DNA of 14,133 nucleotides from DAIDKA01 sp035485475 (GTDB lineage: Bacteria > Pseudomonadota > Gammaproteobacteria > Steroidobacterales > Steroidobacteraceae). Position 1 is the first letter of the stretch. Each line of letters begins with the position of its first letter. The position numbers were made by a program, and so were the translations under genes. Positions 7,088-14,133 of this stretch are shown piece by piece. The notes under the pieces are model-generated. The model was not told the origin of the DNA, did no database searches, and was given only the letters and a program-made list of their open reading frames with translations. The stretch spans positions 1 through 14,133 of the forward strand of contig DATHOA010000106.1 of assembly GCA_035485475.1 (NCBI GenBank), written 5' to 3'.

Positions 7088-7731
7088 CAATGTCTCAGCA
7101 GCGGCAGCAGAGCGGGCCAGACCGTGTCGAGCACCATGGGCTCGCCCGCCGCCTGTGGGTGCAGGCCGTCGGGCTGCATCAGGGCCGGATGCAGCGCGAC
7201 GCCCGCCAGCAGGAACGGCACCAGGGGCACCCGGAACTGTGCGGCCAGCTGCGCATACAGGTCGGCGAAGCCGTTCTCGTACCGCGAACCATAGTTGGGC
7301 GGCAGGCGGATACCCAGCAGCAGCACCTGGGCTCCGGAGTCCTTCGCCAGGGTGATCATGTGCGCAAGGTTGTCGTGAACCGTCTGCAGAGGCAAGCCAC
7401 GCAGGCCGTCATTGGCGCCCAATTCCAGCAGCACCACGGCCGGATGATGCAAGGTCAGCAGGTGCGGCAGTCTTTCCAGGCCGCCGCTGCTGGTCTCGCC
7501 GCTGACGCTGGCATTGAGGGTTTGGTACTCGTACCCTTGATCGTGAAGCCGTTGTTGCAGCAGCGCGACCCAGCCCTGCTCGGGTTGCAGCCCGTAGGCT
7601 GCACTGAGGCTGTCACCGAAACTGAGGATGATGGGATTTTGCGCGGCGGACGCGCCTTGGAGCCCGATGAGCAGCAGTGTCAGTGCGAGTGCCCCGCAGC
7701 GCGCCAATGCAACAAGCGTTCTCAAGGTCAT
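7087..7731 (-). CDS. tesA: Periplasmic SGNH esterase/thioesterase (TesA)
   Basis: Multifunctional acyl-CoA thioesterase I / lysophospholipase L1 / arylesterase family enzyme of 214 residues. The chosen ATG gives a signal peptide (MTLRTLVALARCGALAL to GASA, cleavage near residue 29-30). SGNH blocks follow: catalytic Ser in FGDSLSAAYG, Gly in SVSGETSSGG, Asn in ELGANDGLRG, and the Asp-His pair in DGLHP. It therefore acts in the periplasm on fatty-acyl esters or thioesters. A purine-rich GGTGAGG lies three bases upstream of the start. The gene is translationally coupled to fadD and divergent from ybbA, with overlapping 5' ends. In E. coli tesA is also divergent from ybbAP, so the pairing is conserved, whereas the fadD partner is not part of that arrangement. 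Confidence 0.93.
   Translation of the reverse strand: MTLRTLVALARCGALALTLLLIGLQGASAAQNPIILSFGDSLSAAYGLQPEQGWVALLQQRLHDQGYEYQTLNASVSGETSSGGLERLPHLLTLHHPAVVLLELGANDGLRGLPLQTVHDNLAHMITLAKDSGAQVLLLGIRLPPNYGSRYENGFADLYAQLAAQFRVPLVPFLLAGVALHPALMQPDGLHPQAAGEPMVLDTVWPALLPLLRH
7659..7662 (+). promoter_or_regulatory. Ribosome binding site supporting the ybbA start
   Basis: GGAG lies four bases before ATG 7667, inside the antisense of the tesA signal-peptide region. It favours 7667 over the ATG at 7628 for ybbA. No ATG, GTG or TTG occurs in this frame between 7667 and the conserved start of the ABC domain, so an overlap with tesA is hard to avoid. Confidence 0.5.
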
Positions 7732-8380
7732 AAACCTCACCAAAGAAGTCAGCAGCCCGGAAGGGCCGCTGGCCATTGTGCACGATGTCACCTTCGACAT
7801 CGCCCGGGGCGAGACGGTGGCGATCACCGGCGCGTCGGGGGCCGGTAAATCCACCCTGCTGGCCATGCTGGCCGGACTGGATCTGCCGACCAGCGGGCAT
7901 CTGTGGCTGGATGGCGAGGATCTGACCGCGCTGAGCGAGGACGGCCGGGCGCGGCTGCGCGCGCAGCGGGTCGGCTTCGTGTTCCAGTCATTTCATCTGA
8001 TTCCGTCGTTGACGGCCCTGGAGAATGTGCTGCTGCCCCTGGAGCTCGCCCAGCGTGACCGGGCGCGCACGCTCGCCAGCGAGGCCCTGGACCGGGTCGG
8101 GCTGACGGCGCGCGTGGCACACTACCCACGACAGCTCTCCGGCGGTGAGCAGCAGCGCGTGGCGCTGGCCCGCGCCTTCGTCATCGGGCCCGCGGTGCTG
8201 TTCGCCGATGAGCCGACCGGCAACCTGGATGCCAATACCGGGCAGCGGATTATCGAGATGATGTTCGATATGAACCGCACGGCGCGCACGACCCTGGTGC
8301 TGGTCACCCACGAGCAGCCGCTGGCGGCACGCTGTGATCGCATCCTGCACATGCACGCCGGCCGGCTGGTCACACCCTGA
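7667..8380 (+). CDS. ybbA: ABC transporter ATPase, YbbA (LolD/MacB-like)
   Basis: Cytoplasmic ATPase subunit that drives the YbbP permease. It has 237 residues from ATG 7667; E. coli YbbA has about 228. Seen: Walker A GASGAGKS (55-62), Q-loop VGFVFQSFHLIPSL, signature LSGGEQQ (157-163), Walker B AVLFADEP (about 175-182), D-loop GNLD and H-loop VTHEQ (about 215). All catalytic residues are present. The ABC domain begins at VLKVINLTKEV, so residues 1-18 (MSSSVSASAPQRANATS) are a non-conserved leader whose DNA also encodes the TesA signal peptide on the other strand. The stop shares one base with the ybbP start (TGATG), so the subunits are coupled. Related ATPases serve lipoprotein release (LolD) and mechanotransmission (MacB). 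Confidence 0.93.
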   Translation: MSSSVSASAPQRANATSVLKVINLTKEVSSPEGPLAIVHDVTFDIARGETVAITGASGAGKSTLLAMLAGLDLPTSGHLWLDGEDLTALSEDGRARLRAQRVGFVFQSFHLIPSLTALENVLLPLELAQRDRARTLASEALDRVGLTARVAHYPRQLSGGEQQRVALARAFVIGPAVLFADEPTGNLDANTGQRIIEMMFDMNRTARTTLVLVTHEQPLAARCDRILHMHAGRLVTP

Positions 8381-10872
8381 TGCATGCGCTGAAACTGGCG
8401 CTGCGCACGCTGCTGCGTGAATGGCGCTCGGGCGAATTGGGCGTGCTGCTGCTCGCCTTGACCACGGCCGTGGCGGCCCTCACCGGAGTGGGATTCCTGG
8501 TCGGTCGCATCGACACGGCCGTGCGCGAACAGGCCACGCAGGTGCTGGCGGCGGACCTGCGCATCTCCTCCACCCAGCCGCTGCCCGACACCCTGTTCGC
8601 GGGCGCCGCCCGGCGCGGCGTGCATGCCGCGCGTATCGAGACCCTGCTGAGCGTGGTGTTCCGCGGCGATGACAGCCAGCTGGCCAACGTGGAGGCGGTG
8701 TCTGACGGCTACCCGCTGCGCGGCACACTGCTGGTGGCTGATCAGCCCTTCGCGACCGGCACGGCCACCCAGGCCATTCCGGGGCGCGGCGAGGTGTGGC
8801 CCAGCTCCAAGCTGCTCGCGACCCTGGGCGGTGGGATCGGCGCGCAGCTGTCGATTGGCGCGGCGAGCCTCAAGGTCACCCGCGTGCTGATTGCGCGGCC
8901 CGACCAGGGCGCAAATCTGTCCGACCTGGCGCCCAGTCTGATCATGAATCTCGAGGATCTGCCGGCGACCCAGCTCATCCAGCCGGGCAGCCGCGTCAGC
9001 TACTCGGGCCTGTTCGCGGCCGACCCGGCGGTCATCGCAGCCTTTCGACCCTGGTTGCTGGACAATGCGCGCCCCTCGGACCGCCTGCGCGACGTGAGCG
9101 AGGCCAGTCCACAACTGGAGAACGCGGTGGACCGCGCGGGCCGCTTCCTCACCCTGGCGAGCCTGGTCAGTGTGCTGCTGTGTTCGATCGCGGTCGCGAT
9201 GTCGGCGCGGCAGTATGTCCGGCGACATCTGGATGCCGTGGCGCTGCTGAAAACCTTGGGCGCCACGCGTGGCTTCACGCTCAGCGTCAGCCTGCTGCAG
9301 CTGATCACGGTGGCCTTGCTCGCCTCGCTCGCCGGTTCAGTGATCGGCTTTCTCGCCCAGGAGTGGCTGCTGCGCGCGGTGCGGGATCTGCTGGGTACGG
9401 CGATACTGCCGCCCGCCAATCTCGCCCCCCTGGGGATGGGCGTCACGGCGGCCTTGGCGGTGCTCGCGGGATTTGCGGTGCCACCGCTGCTGCAGCTGGC
9501 GCGGGTGCCGCCGCTGCGGGTGCTGCGGCGGGATGTCGGACCGCCACCGCCGCTGGTGATTCTGGCGTTCGGTCCGGCGGTGCTGGTGGTCATCGGCCTG
9601 GTCGGGTGGGCGGTGCGCGATATCCGGCTGGCGCTGCAGTTCCTGGTGGGCCTCGCTGCCTTTCTGGCGGTGCTGGCGGGGGCGGGGTTCGCGCTGGTCA
9701 CGCTGTGTGGGCGGCTGCGCGGCCGCGTCGGGGTGGCCTGGCGCTACGGGATCGCCAATCTCAATCGGCGCCGCGCCGACAGCATGGTGCAGATCGCAGC
9801 CTTTGGCGCCGGGCTCATGGTGCTGCTGGTGCTGGGCGTGGTGCGTGATGATCTGGAGAACGACTGGCGCCGCAGCCTGCCGGCGGATGCGCCCAATTAT
9901 TTCTTCGTGAACATTCCGCCCGCGGATCGCAACGGCTTCACCCAATTCCTCGAGCAGCGCGGGGCGCGGCTGTCGCGCGTGCTGCCGATGCTGCGCGGCC
10001 GCCTGACGGCCATCAATGGCCAGTCCGTGGAGTCGATGCGCTTCGCGGCAGGTCAGGGCCGCGGTTTTTCCGGCCGTGAGCAGAATGTGACCTGGGCGAG
10101 CGCGCTCGGCAATGACAATCAAATCGTCTCGGGGGAATGGTGGCCTGCCGACTACCACGGCGCCCCGCAGGTATCACTGGCCACGGAGTTCCAGGAATCA
10201 CTCGGTGTGGCCGTGGGCGACAAGGTCAGCTTCGACATTGGCGGTGAGCCATTCGTGGCCACGGTCAGCAGCATCCGCAAGGTCAAGTGGGACAGCTTCC
10301 AGCCGAATTTCTTCGTGGTGTTCTCACCCGGCGTGCTCGATGCGGTGGCCGGCACGTTTCTGACCAGTGCCTACTTCCACCCCACCGATCCGCATGTCAT
10401 GGCGCAACTCGCGCGCCGCTTCCCGAGTGTGTCGATATTCAACGTGGATGATCTGCTGGCGCAGGTGCGCGGCATCATCGACAAGGCCATCCTCGCCGTG
10501 CAGAGCGTCTTCGCCTTCACGCTGTTTGCCGGGCTCGTGGTGCTGCTGGCGGCCGTGCAATCCAGTCGCGAGGAGCGGCGCTTTGAAAGCGCCATGCTGC
10601 GCACCCTGGGCGCCAGCGGCGCGATCGTGTGGCAGGGCGTCATGGCCGAATTCGTGGCCTTGGGGTTGCTCGCGGGCGGCCTCGCCGTGGCCGGTGCGGC
10701 CCTGGCCGGGGCATTCGTCGCCACGCGGGTGCTGCAGGTGCCTTACGCGTTCGATCCGTGGTTGCCCGTGATCGGCGTTGGCGGGGGTGCGTTGCTGGTG
10801 TGCATCAGCGGCTGGCTGGCGACACGCAGCGTCATCTCGCAACCGCCCATGCTCACCCTGCGGGGCGGCTGA
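8380..10872 (+). CDS. ybbP: FtsX/MacB-type ABC permease, YbbP
   Basis: Inner-membrane permease partner of YbbA, 830 residues (E. coli YbbP about 804). About ten membrane helices are visible: one near residues 17-38; six between about 255 and 485 (for example FLTLASLVSVLLCSIAVAMSA and MVQIAAFGAGLMVLLVLGVV); and three near the C-terminus (AILAVQSVFAFTLFAGLVVLLAAV onward). Two large periplasmic regions lie between them, about 40-250 and 490-700. Both FtsX-like halves carry the hallmark 'LLKTLGAT' and 'MLRTLGAS' coupling motifs. This layout fits the family that moves or extracts hydrophobic molecules at the periplasmic face rather than classical small-solute import. A YbbAP-TesA association in E. 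coli is recalled from the literature, not checked. The convergent gene at 10882 begins nine bases beyond the stop. Confidence 0.92.
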   Translation: MHALKLALRTLLREWRSGELGVLLLALTTAVAALTGVGFLVGRIDTAVREQATQVLAADLRISSTQPLPDTLFAGAARRGVHAARIETLLSVVFRGDDSQLANVEAVSDGYPLRGTLLVADQPFATGTATQAIPGRGEVWPSSKLLATLGGGIGAQLSIGAASLKVTRVLIARPDQGANLSDLAPSLIMNLEDLPATQLIQPGSRVSYSGLFAADPAVIAAFRPWLLDNARPSDRLRDVSEASPQLENAVDRAGRFLTLASLVSVLLCSIAVAMSARQYVRRHLDAVALLKTLGATRGFTLSVSLLQLITVALLASLAGSVIGFLAQEWLLRAVRDLLGTAILPPANLAPLGMGVTAALAVLAGFAVPPLLQLARVPPLRVLRRDVGPPPPLVILAFGPAVLVVIGLVGWAVRDIRLALQFLVGLAAFLAVLAGAGFALVTLCGRLRGRVGVAWRYGIANLNRRRADSMVQIAAFGAGLMVLLVLGVVRDDLENDWRRSLPADAPNYFFVNIPPADRNGFTQFLEQRGARLSRVLPMLRGRLTAINGQSVESMRFAAGQGRGFSGREQNVTWASALGNDNQIVSGEWWPADYHGAPQVSLATEFQESLGVAVGDKVSFDIGGEPFVATVSSIRKVKWDSFQPNFFVVFSPGVLDAVAGTFLTSAYFHPTDPHVMAQLARRFPSVSIFNVDDLLAQVRGIIDKAILAVQSVFAFTLFAGLVVLLAAVQSSREERRFESAMLRTLGASGAIVWQGVMAEFVALGLLAGGLAVAGAALAGAFVATRVLQVPYAFDPWLPVIGVGGGALLVCISGWLATRSVISQPPMLTLRGG

Positions 10873-10881
10873 GCGCGCGCC

Positions 10882-12153
10882 TCAATGCCGGATGGTGATC
10901 GCGGCCCACGAATCCGGTTGCGGATCCCCGCGCCAGTCCAGGCCCTCGATGGTCAGAAGGTAGACCCCGGCGCCGAAGGCCGAGGTGTTCAGCGAGAAGC
11001 CCAGTTCGCTGTTTGAATCCTTGATCAGATTGTTGAGCACCGCGACCTTGCCCTGGTTCGCACGATCGATGGTGACGCGAAAGGCCCTGAAGTCCGAATG
11101 GGTGAGGTCAATCTTGATATTGACGAGTTGCGCCGCCGCGCCGCCGATGGTCGTCGGGATCGCCGCGCCCGGGCCAACGTGGGTGGGCTGCAGATCGATA
11201 CTGACCGTGGCGGAGGCCGCATCGACCGGCTGTTCGGCCACCAGCTGGCGCAGCGCCGTCACCTTATGCGTCTGGTCAGTGAGCTGACGGTTCAGCATCA
11301 GCAGCGCGATGCCCAGCAACAGCACCAGGCCTGACAGTGCCGCCGGGATATAGGGTCGCTCCCAGAACTGCTTGGGTTTCTCCTGCCAGGGCTCCGGCTT
11401 GCCACTGGCTTCGAGCAGGCGCAGGCCGGTGTGGACGCGCTCGGGCAGGCCGATCTCGTCCAGGATCTGGGGGTTCTCGCGGCAGAAGCGCTCGAATACG
11501 GTCGCCCCGCGCACCGGCAGGCGTCCCGACAAATACAGTTCGACAATATGGTTGCGGGCGATGAACTCGCGATCCATCACCGGCGGCACGCTCACCGAGT
11601 CCGGATGCGGGACCTTGCGCGCGCTCGGCGCCGGCGCAGGGCGGGGCGCCGCCGGCGCCTTCGGGGGCTTTGCCGCCGCGGGGGCTGGCCTGGCGGGCGC
11701 GGCGGCAGGACGGGGGCTGGCTTGGGCCGGCGGATTGACCACCGGCACCGACAGGCCTGCCGGGGCTGCCGGGTGTGCGGTCGGGATGGCCCGGCTCGCG
11801 GGTGGGAGTTCCTCGTCGAAGGGTTCCAGTTCCGGCATCAGATCGGCGTAGGGGTCATCGCTGATGACCACCTTGGGGGCCGCAATGCGCACCGTGGCGG
11901 TGTGATCGGTCAGCTTCGGGGTCGCGACCGGCTTGCGGGCCGAACCGGCTGCCGCGGCGATGGCGGCCTGGGTGGTCCGGGCATCGATCGCTCCGGCCTC
12001 CAGCAATTCCATGTCAGGAATCAGTGCCTGCAGATCATCATGGGACGGCGAATCCCCGGGCGAAACGTCCGCACCGGCAGCTGTTGAGTCAGGGTTCGAT
12101 TGCGGGGCCATCAGCTCAAGCTCGTTGCGATCCGCATTGGTCCAGGCTCGCAT
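10882..12153 (-). CDS. Single-pass membrane protein with Ala/Pro-rich segment, unknown function
   Basis: 423 residues from ATG 12153. An upstream TTG at 12168 and an ATG at 12111 are alternatives, and none has a clear Shine-Dalgarno. No signal peptide is seen. Order: an acidic N-terminal region (1-125); an Ala/Pro-rich linker (about 125-190); a compact helical segment, REFIARNHIVELYLSGRLPV to GLRLLEASG (about 195-250); one membrane helix AALSGLVLLLGIALLML (about 271-288) with positive residues before it; and a C-terminal beta-rich domain of about 130 residues, expected to be periplasmic. The 'VELYLSGRLP...FERFC' segment recalls the helical core of anti-sigma or zf-HC2-like proteins ('YLLGRLP...FE'), but the zinc-binding His/Cys set is missing and no sigma factor is adjacent. 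A regulatory or envelope-sensing role is inference only. Confidence 0.75.
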   Translation of the reverse strand: MRAWTNADRNELELMAPQSNPDSTAAGADVSPGDSPSHDDLQALIPDMELLEAGAIDARTTQAAIAAAAGSARKPVATPKLTDHTATVRIAAPKVVISDDPYADLMPELEPFDEELPPASRAIPTAHPAAPAGLSVPVVNPPAQASPRPAAAPARPAPAAAKPPKAPAAPRPAPAPSARKVPHPDSVSVPPVMDREFIARNHIVELYLSGRLPVRGATVFERFCRENPQILDEIGLPERVHTGLRLLEASGKPEPWQEKPKQFWERPYIPAALSGLVLLLGIALLMLNRQLTDQTHKVTALRQLVAEQPVDAASATVSIDLQPTHVGPGAAIPTTIGGAAAQLVNIKIDLTHSDFRAFRVTIDRANQGKVAVLNNLIKDSNSELGFSLNTSAFGAGVYLLTIEGLDWRGDPQPDSWAAITIRH

Positions 12154-12301
12154 CGTGACCGGTTGCAATAAGGAAACCTAGGGGCTGCCTCACAGAACCG
12201 GCGCACGCGAGCCGAGTGCGACCTGCGTCTCAGTTGGCCGACCATGGATTTGTTGTCATGCATGCGCGGGGTCACATCTGAACAGCCAAGTCTCTGCTAG
12301 T

Positions 12302-12319
12302 TTTGGCAGACTTTGGCTG
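12302..12319 (+). repeat. Tandem TTTGGCnG half-sites upstream of the GGDEF gene
   Basis: TTTGGCAG (12302-12309) and TTTGGCTG (12312-12319) are direct repeats on a 10-base period, one helical turn, about 38 bases upstream of the diguanylate cyclase start. They lie in the 203-base divergent intergenic region where promoters for both flanking genes are expected. A regulator site is possible, and TTGGCA could also be a -35 box, but no good -10 follows. Confidence 0.3.
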
Positions 12320-12344
12320 CACACGCAAATGATCAGCCATTCGC

Positions 12345-12348
12345 GGAG
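12345..12348 (+). promoter_or_regulatory. Ribosome binding site setting a TTG start
   Basis: GGAG with eight bases to TTG 12357 is the best-placed Shine-Dalgarno for the GGDEF gene. The ATG at 12349 is in another frame and stops after 11 codons. No other plausible start precedes the first membrane helix except a GTG about 30 codons in. Confidence 0.6.
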
Positions 12349-12356
12349 ATGAAGAT

Positions 12357-13589
12357 TTGCACAATGCGGCATCAGGAAGGTTGATCCTTCCTCGGCGCTT
12401 TCCAGAACCCATCGAGTCAGACTACATCGAATTCAGTCTGCGTGTGTTCCGACCGGGGATTCGTGCCTGGCATACGGCCGTCCTGGGTGTGGCGGTACTG
12501 CTGCTGAGCGGTGCCAGCCTGCTGTACCTGGCCGGCTATCGACACACGGTACTGCCGTTGTCGGTGCCGCAAATGGGGACGATGCGACTGTGGCTGATCG
12601 GCATTGCGCTCGGCTGCCGCGCCGTGATGTGTGCGCTGGCCTGGCGCTCCGACCCGTTGCGTACCTATGCGAAAATGGCCATGCCGCTGACGCTGGCAGG
12701 ACATGTTTGCATCAACGCAATATTTATCAGCGAGATATTCGGCTCCCACCCGGAATTCCTGTCGGCGGTCGCGGTGTGTGCCTTCGGCGCAAACTTCCTG
12801 AGTGGCCTGCAGTTCCGCCAGGCGCTGCTGGTGAACAGTGCCGTGCTGGGCGTGGCGGTCGTGACCGGCGCGCGGCAGACGCTGCCGGTCATGGGGGTGA
12901 TATCGGTTATCGGGCAGATCGTCTTTGCCATGTTCATGGCGGGCGTCGTTGCCATTGCCCTGGAGCGCTCGGTGCGCGCCCTGTACCTGGAAAACCGGCG
13001 CGTCGGGGAGATGGCCTCCCGCGATGGTCTCACCGGGCTGAAGAACCGGCGTGCCTTTGATGAGCATCTGCGGCGCGTGTGGCAGCTGGCCCAGCGCGAT
13101 GGACGCTCACTGGGCGTGATGCTGATCGATGTCGATTTCTTCAAAGCCTTCAATGACGGCCTCGGCCACCAGGCCGGCGATGCGGCGTTGCAGAGCATTG
13201 CGAATGTGGTGGCCGCGACTGCACGCCGGCCGTTGGATCTGTCGGCACGCTACGGCGGCGAGGAGCTGGCCATCATCCTGTTCGACGTCACCCGCGAGCA
13301 TGTCGCCCTGGTCGCCGAGGGCGTGCAGCGCCGGGTCGAAGCACTCGGCATCCGGCATCCCAGTTCCGCGGTCTCCCCCGTGGTGACCGTGAGCACCGGG
13401 GTGGCCTTTGTTCGACCCAGCGCGGAGCGCAGCCCTCAGGGAGCCATCCTGCTCGCCGATCGGGGTCTGTACGCGGCGAAACACGCCGGCCGCAACCGAT
13501 CCACGATTCTGGATCGGGATCTGGAAGCCATCACGACCGGAGTCTTCGCCAGTGGCGAGGCGCCCTTCGCCAAGGTCGCATCAGGCTGA
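12357..13589 (+). CDS. Membrane diguanylate cyclase (GGDEF)
   Basis: Predicted to make cyclic di-GMP from two GTP at the inner membrane. It has 410 residues from TTG 12357. Six hydrophobic segments occupy roughly residues 38-215: TAVLGVAVLLLSGASLLYLAGY, LWLIGIALGCRAVMCALAW, LTLAGHVCINAIFI, FLSAVAVCAFGANFL, ALLVNSAVLGVAVV and ISVIGQIVFAMFMAGVVAIAL. A GGDEF domain follows from ASRDGLTGLKNRRAF (about 220). Metal-binding Asp (LIDVDFFKAFND), the active-site GGEEL (about 300) and the downstream LYAAKHAGRN are all intact. The product-inhibition I-site RPLD lies five residues before GGEEL, so feedback control by c-di-GMP is likely. No EAL domain is present. The membrane region is probably a ligand or redox sensor of unassigned type. 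It stands alone on its strand, divergent from the Ala/Pro-rich membrane protein. Confidence 0.92.
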   Translation: MHNAASGRLILPRRFPEPIESDYIEFSLRVFRPGIRAWHTAVLGVAVLLLSGASLLYLAGYRHTVLPLSVPQMGTMRLWLIGIALGCRAVMCALAWRSDPLRTYAKMAMPLTLAGHVCINAIFISEIFGSHPEFLSAVAVCAFGANFLSGLQFRQALLVNSAVLGVAVVTGARQTLPVMGVISVIGQIVFAMFMAGVVAIALERSVRALYLENRRVGEMASRDGLTGLKNRRAFDEHLRRVWQLAQRDGRSLGVMLIDVDFFKAFNDGLGHQAGDAALQSIANVVAATARRPLDLSARYGGEELAIILFDVTREHVALVAEGVQRRVEALGIRHPSSAVSPVVTVSTGVAFVRPSAERSPQGAILLADRGLYAAKHAGRNRSTILDRDLEAITTGVFASGEAPFAKVASG

Positions 13590-13648
13590 CCGCACCGCGC
13601 ACGCGGCGCGCTGTTAGACTCGCACCCGAGAACGAATAAGAGTCGTGA

Positions 13649-14133
13649 ATGATCGTCCGATATCTGGATTATCTGGTGGCGCTCGCGCGCGAGCGGCATT
13701 TCGCACGTGCTGCCGCGACCTGCAATGTCACGCAGCCCACACTGTCGGCGGGAATAAAACAACTCGAGGAGAGTCTGGGCGTTCTCATCGTCGAGCGGCG
13801 GCAACGATTCGTGGGCTTCACACCCGAAGGCGAACGCGTGCTGGCCTGGGCACAGCGCGTGCTCGCAGATTACAGCGGTCTCACCCAGGAACTGAGTGAA
13901 CTGCAGGGGGGTCTTGCGGGCCAGTTACGAATCGTGCGATACCGGTCAGTTTGCCGGCATTGGCCCTGCTGACCGCACCGTTCGGGACCCTCCACGCCAA
14001 GACCCGTTTCCAGATCATTTCGCAAACCTCGAGCGAAATCCAGCGCGAACTGGATGACTTCACCATCGATGTGGGGCTGACCTATCTGGATAATGATCCG
14101 TTGTCACGGGTTCGCACCGTTCCTCTGTATCGC
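13649..14133 (+). pseudogene. LysR-family regulator, frameshifted and 3'-truncated by window edge
   Basis: The N-terminal 95 residues form a normal LysR winged-helix domain (YLDYLVALARERHFARAAA, then VTQPTLSAGIKQLEESLG, then GFTPEGERVLAWA), starting at ATG 13649 with AAGAG six bases upstream. After GQLRI (to 13933) the frame runs into a stop at 13970-13972. From 13936 another frame continues as a typical effector-binding domain (AIPVSLPALALLTAPFGTL, later DVGLTYLDNDPLSRVRTVP) and is open to the end of the window. Restoring one G near 13934 (reading ATC GGT GCG) would give the expected LRIGAIP. So this is a one-base deletion: a genuine pseudogene or a sequencing/assembly error. The HTH resembles LysR regulators seen beside formate dehydrogenase operons (memory only); the target is outside the window. 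Confidence 0.85.

Noticed and set aside
6098..7294. Plus-strand open frame (398 codons) across fadD and the end of tesA
   Set aside because: Antisense shadow of the clear fadD gene; composition is Arg/Gln/His-rich without domains.
8122..9228. Minus-strand open frame (368 codons) across ybbA and ybbP
   Set aside because: Antisense shadow of two well-supported ABC transporter genes.
12303..12320. Sigma54 promoter (TGGCA...TGCA) upstream of the GGDEF gene
   Set aside because: The GG and GC elements are not 12 bases apart start to start as -24/-12 promoters require.
13931..13940. Programmed ribosomal frameshift in the LysR gene
   Set aside because: No slippery heptamer or downstream stem-loop is apparent, and LysR genes are not known for this; a deletion is simpler.

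Overview
The window is a gene-dense, GC-rich (by eye about 60-65% G+C) bacterial chromosome segment. Every recognisable housekeeping gene is proteobacterial in type. An aroK-aroB-dgt run, a FadD of nearly the same length as that of E. coli, and a divergent tesA / ybbA-ybbP locus together suggest a high-GC gamma- or betaproteobacterium. I cannot name the genus; a Xanthomonadales/Nevskiales-like lineage is only a guess. No rRNA, tRNA, CRISPR array, insertion sequence or phage gene is visible.

Layout. (1) 1-2796, plus strand: the 3' part of aroK, then aroB and a dGTPase-like HD hydrolase, tightly packed and probably one transcript. (2) 2797-5408, plus strand: an accessory-looking block. It holds a good sigma70-type promoter, a DUF6502-type gene, a small secreted protein ending in ten perfect 8-residue repeats (one base after the DUF6502 stop), a strong intrinsic terminator, and then a second, divergent DUF6502-type gene. 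(3) 5405-10872: a lipid-related locus. tesA and fadD run leftward as a translationally coupled pair, and ybbA and ybbP run rightward as another coupled pair. The 5' ends of tesA and ybbA overlap by about 65 bases. (4) 10882-12153, minus strand: an unrecognised single-pass membrane protein with a long Ala/Pro-rich segment. (5) 12357-13589, plus strand: a six-helix membrane diguanylate cyclase with intact GGEEL and I-site motifs. (6) 13649-14133, plus strand: a LysR regulator broken by an apparent one-base deletion and running off the window.

How the genes may work together. AroK and AroB serve the shikimate pathway. TesA (periplasmic esterase/thioesterase), FadD (acyl-CoA synthetase) and YbbAP (MacB/LolCDE-type ABC system) form a plausible lipid-release and fatty-acid activation module. 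The DUF6502 / repeat protein / DUF6502 block is the least explained part and the best candidate for an undescribed system. Two HTH-like cytoplasmic paralogues flank an exported repeat protein, with clear transcription boundaries around the first two genes.
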